From contig CAMLRE010000198.1 of NCBI GenBank assembly GCA_946482355.1, forward strand, positions 1-5,025: DNA of 5,025 nt. The letters are read 5' to 3'. The notes under the pieces were generated by a model, which saw nothing but the letters and a program-made list of their open reading frames with translations, searched no databases and was not told the DNA's origin. Within the stretch, counting starts at the first letter, position 1. Each line of letters opens with the position of its first letter. Of this stretch, positions 4,264-5,025 are shown one piece after another. The stretch comes from an uncultured Bdellovibrio sp. Its GTDB lineage: Bacteria; Bdellovibrionota; Bdellovibrionia; Bdellovibrionales; Bdellovibrionaceae. The translations under genes were made by a program, and so were the position numbers.

Positions 4264-5025
4264 ATGAAAAATCTTTTTAGCCATAAATTATTAATAGTTT
4301 CTTTGTGCCTGTCGGTGCTTTTAGCTTCGGCCGGAACCAGCATGGCTAATACGTCATTGCCTTTTATGGCTAAAGATCTGAACTCATCGTTTACAAATGC
4401 CCGCTGGGTTATCTTAAGTTATTTGTTAGCAAGCACGGCCTTTAGCTTTTTTGCTGGACGCCTCGGTGATTCTAAAGGGCATAGAAAAATTCTTCTTATC
4501 GGAACATTTGTGTACGTTGTGGGTTCATTAGCTTGTGGATACGCTAATAGCCTTAATACTTTAATCTTTGCACGCCTTATTCAAGGGTTAGGCGCCGCCG
4601 TATTAATGAGTCTTCCTCTTGCGCTTGCGGCAATACACGCCCCGACAGATAAAACGGCACAGACAATTGGCTTACTGGCCACAATGTCTACCATAGGAAC
4701 AACGTTAGGCCCTTCTTTAGGCGGATTTATTTTAGCTAAGCAAAATTGGCGAGCTACATTTTTTACTTTAAGTGTTCTTGGAGTTTTAAGTTTTTTTCTT
4801 TTATTGATCTTTATTCCAAAAACACAAACATCAAATCTTACACAAAAAAATCACACACCCCTATTTACTTCACTTCGAAAAACTTTCTCTAATTCACTTC
4901 TTAGAAACCAGTTACTTTATAATTTTACCGTTTCAGTTGTGATGATGACGACTTTAATTACCGGCCCTTTTTACTTAGTTAACCATTTACACATAAAGCC
5001 CGATCAAATGGGCCTTATTATGTCG
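4264..5025 (+). CDS. MFS efflux-type transporter, N-terminal part (3' end outside window)
   Basis: Partial gene: 254 codons with no stop before the window ends. It is an inner-membrane major facilitator protein, probably a drug/H+ antiporter. Hydrophobic segments are seen at about 9-25, 47-64, 77-94, 98-118, 134-158, 162-184 and 219-240, so six helices of the first half, the cytoplasmic linker (185-215) and helix 7 are present. Motif A, GRLGDSKGHRK (65-75), lies between helices 2 and 3. Motif B has R104 and QGLGAA (107-112) in helix 4. Motif C, the antiporter signature, is GPSLGG (149-154) in helix 5. The usual helix 1 acidic residue of DHA2 pumps is absent (AGTSMANTSLP), so 12- or 14-helix type stays open. 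The ATG at 4264 starts just before helix 1 and has no Shine-Dalgarno site; the predicted transcript start falls on it. The operator upstream implies induction by the divergent MerR protein. The substrate is unknown. Confidence 0.93.
   Translation, partial: MKNLFSHKLLIVSLCLSVLLASAGTSMANTSLPFMAKDLNSSFTNARWVILSYLLASTAFSFFAGRLGDSKGHRKILLIGTFVYVVGSLACGYANSLNTLIFARLIQGLGAAVLMSLPLALAAIHAPTDKTAQTIGLLATMSTIGTTLGPSLGGFILAKQNWRATFFTLSVLGVLSFFLLLIFIPKTQTSNLTQKNHTPLFTSLRKTFSNSLLRNQLLYNFTVSVVMMTTLITGPFYLVNHLHIKPDQMGLIMS

Overview
The window reads as ordinary chromosome of a Gram-negative, moderately AT-rich bacterium. Coding density is high, many codons end in A or T, Shine-Dalgarno sites are of the AAGGA type, and CCA is encoded in both tRNA genes. 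A predatory delta-type lineage (Bdellovibrionota) is one guess from the general look of the proteins, but nothing here fixes the taxon.

Left part, + strand (1 to about 2680): a tight three-gene run. It begins with the C-terminal part of a class V PLP aminotransferase, whose stop codon directly abuts the start of a D-2-hydroxyacid dehydrogenase of the 3-phosphoglycerate dehydrogenase type. Nine bases after that comes purA (adenylosuccinate synthase). The aminotransferase and dehydrogenase pair suggests serine or glycine formation. PurA consumes IMP, aspartate and GTP, so the run may link one-carbon/serine supply to purine synthesis; that link is inference. An intrinsic terminator follows purA.

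Middle part, - strand (about 2640 to 3221): reading leftward, a promoter with an A/T-rich upstream element, tRNA-Lys(TTT), tRNA-Glu(TTC), an intrinsic terminator, a small S4-domain RNA-binding protein (YbcJ family), and then the purA terminator, which also works for this strand. The two terminators have nearly the same stem and A/T flanks, and ybcJ lies between them with almost no room for a promoter of its own.

Right part (3316 to 5025): a - strand pair, a MerR-family regulator followed 14 bases later by a DUF488-family protein, faces a + strand MFS efflux-type transporter that runs off the window. The 82-base divergent spacer holds a textbook MerR/SoxR-type operator inside a 19-base promoter spacer for the transporter. 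It also holds a separate promoter for merR. Both promoters predict transcripts starting at or within a couple of bases of the start codon, and neither gene has a visible Shine-Dalgarno site. The right part is the most interesting section: a drug- or redox-responsive-looking regulator, pump and DUF488 module whose operator is almost that of SoxR, although the regulator lacks the SoxR iron-sulfur cysteine cluster.
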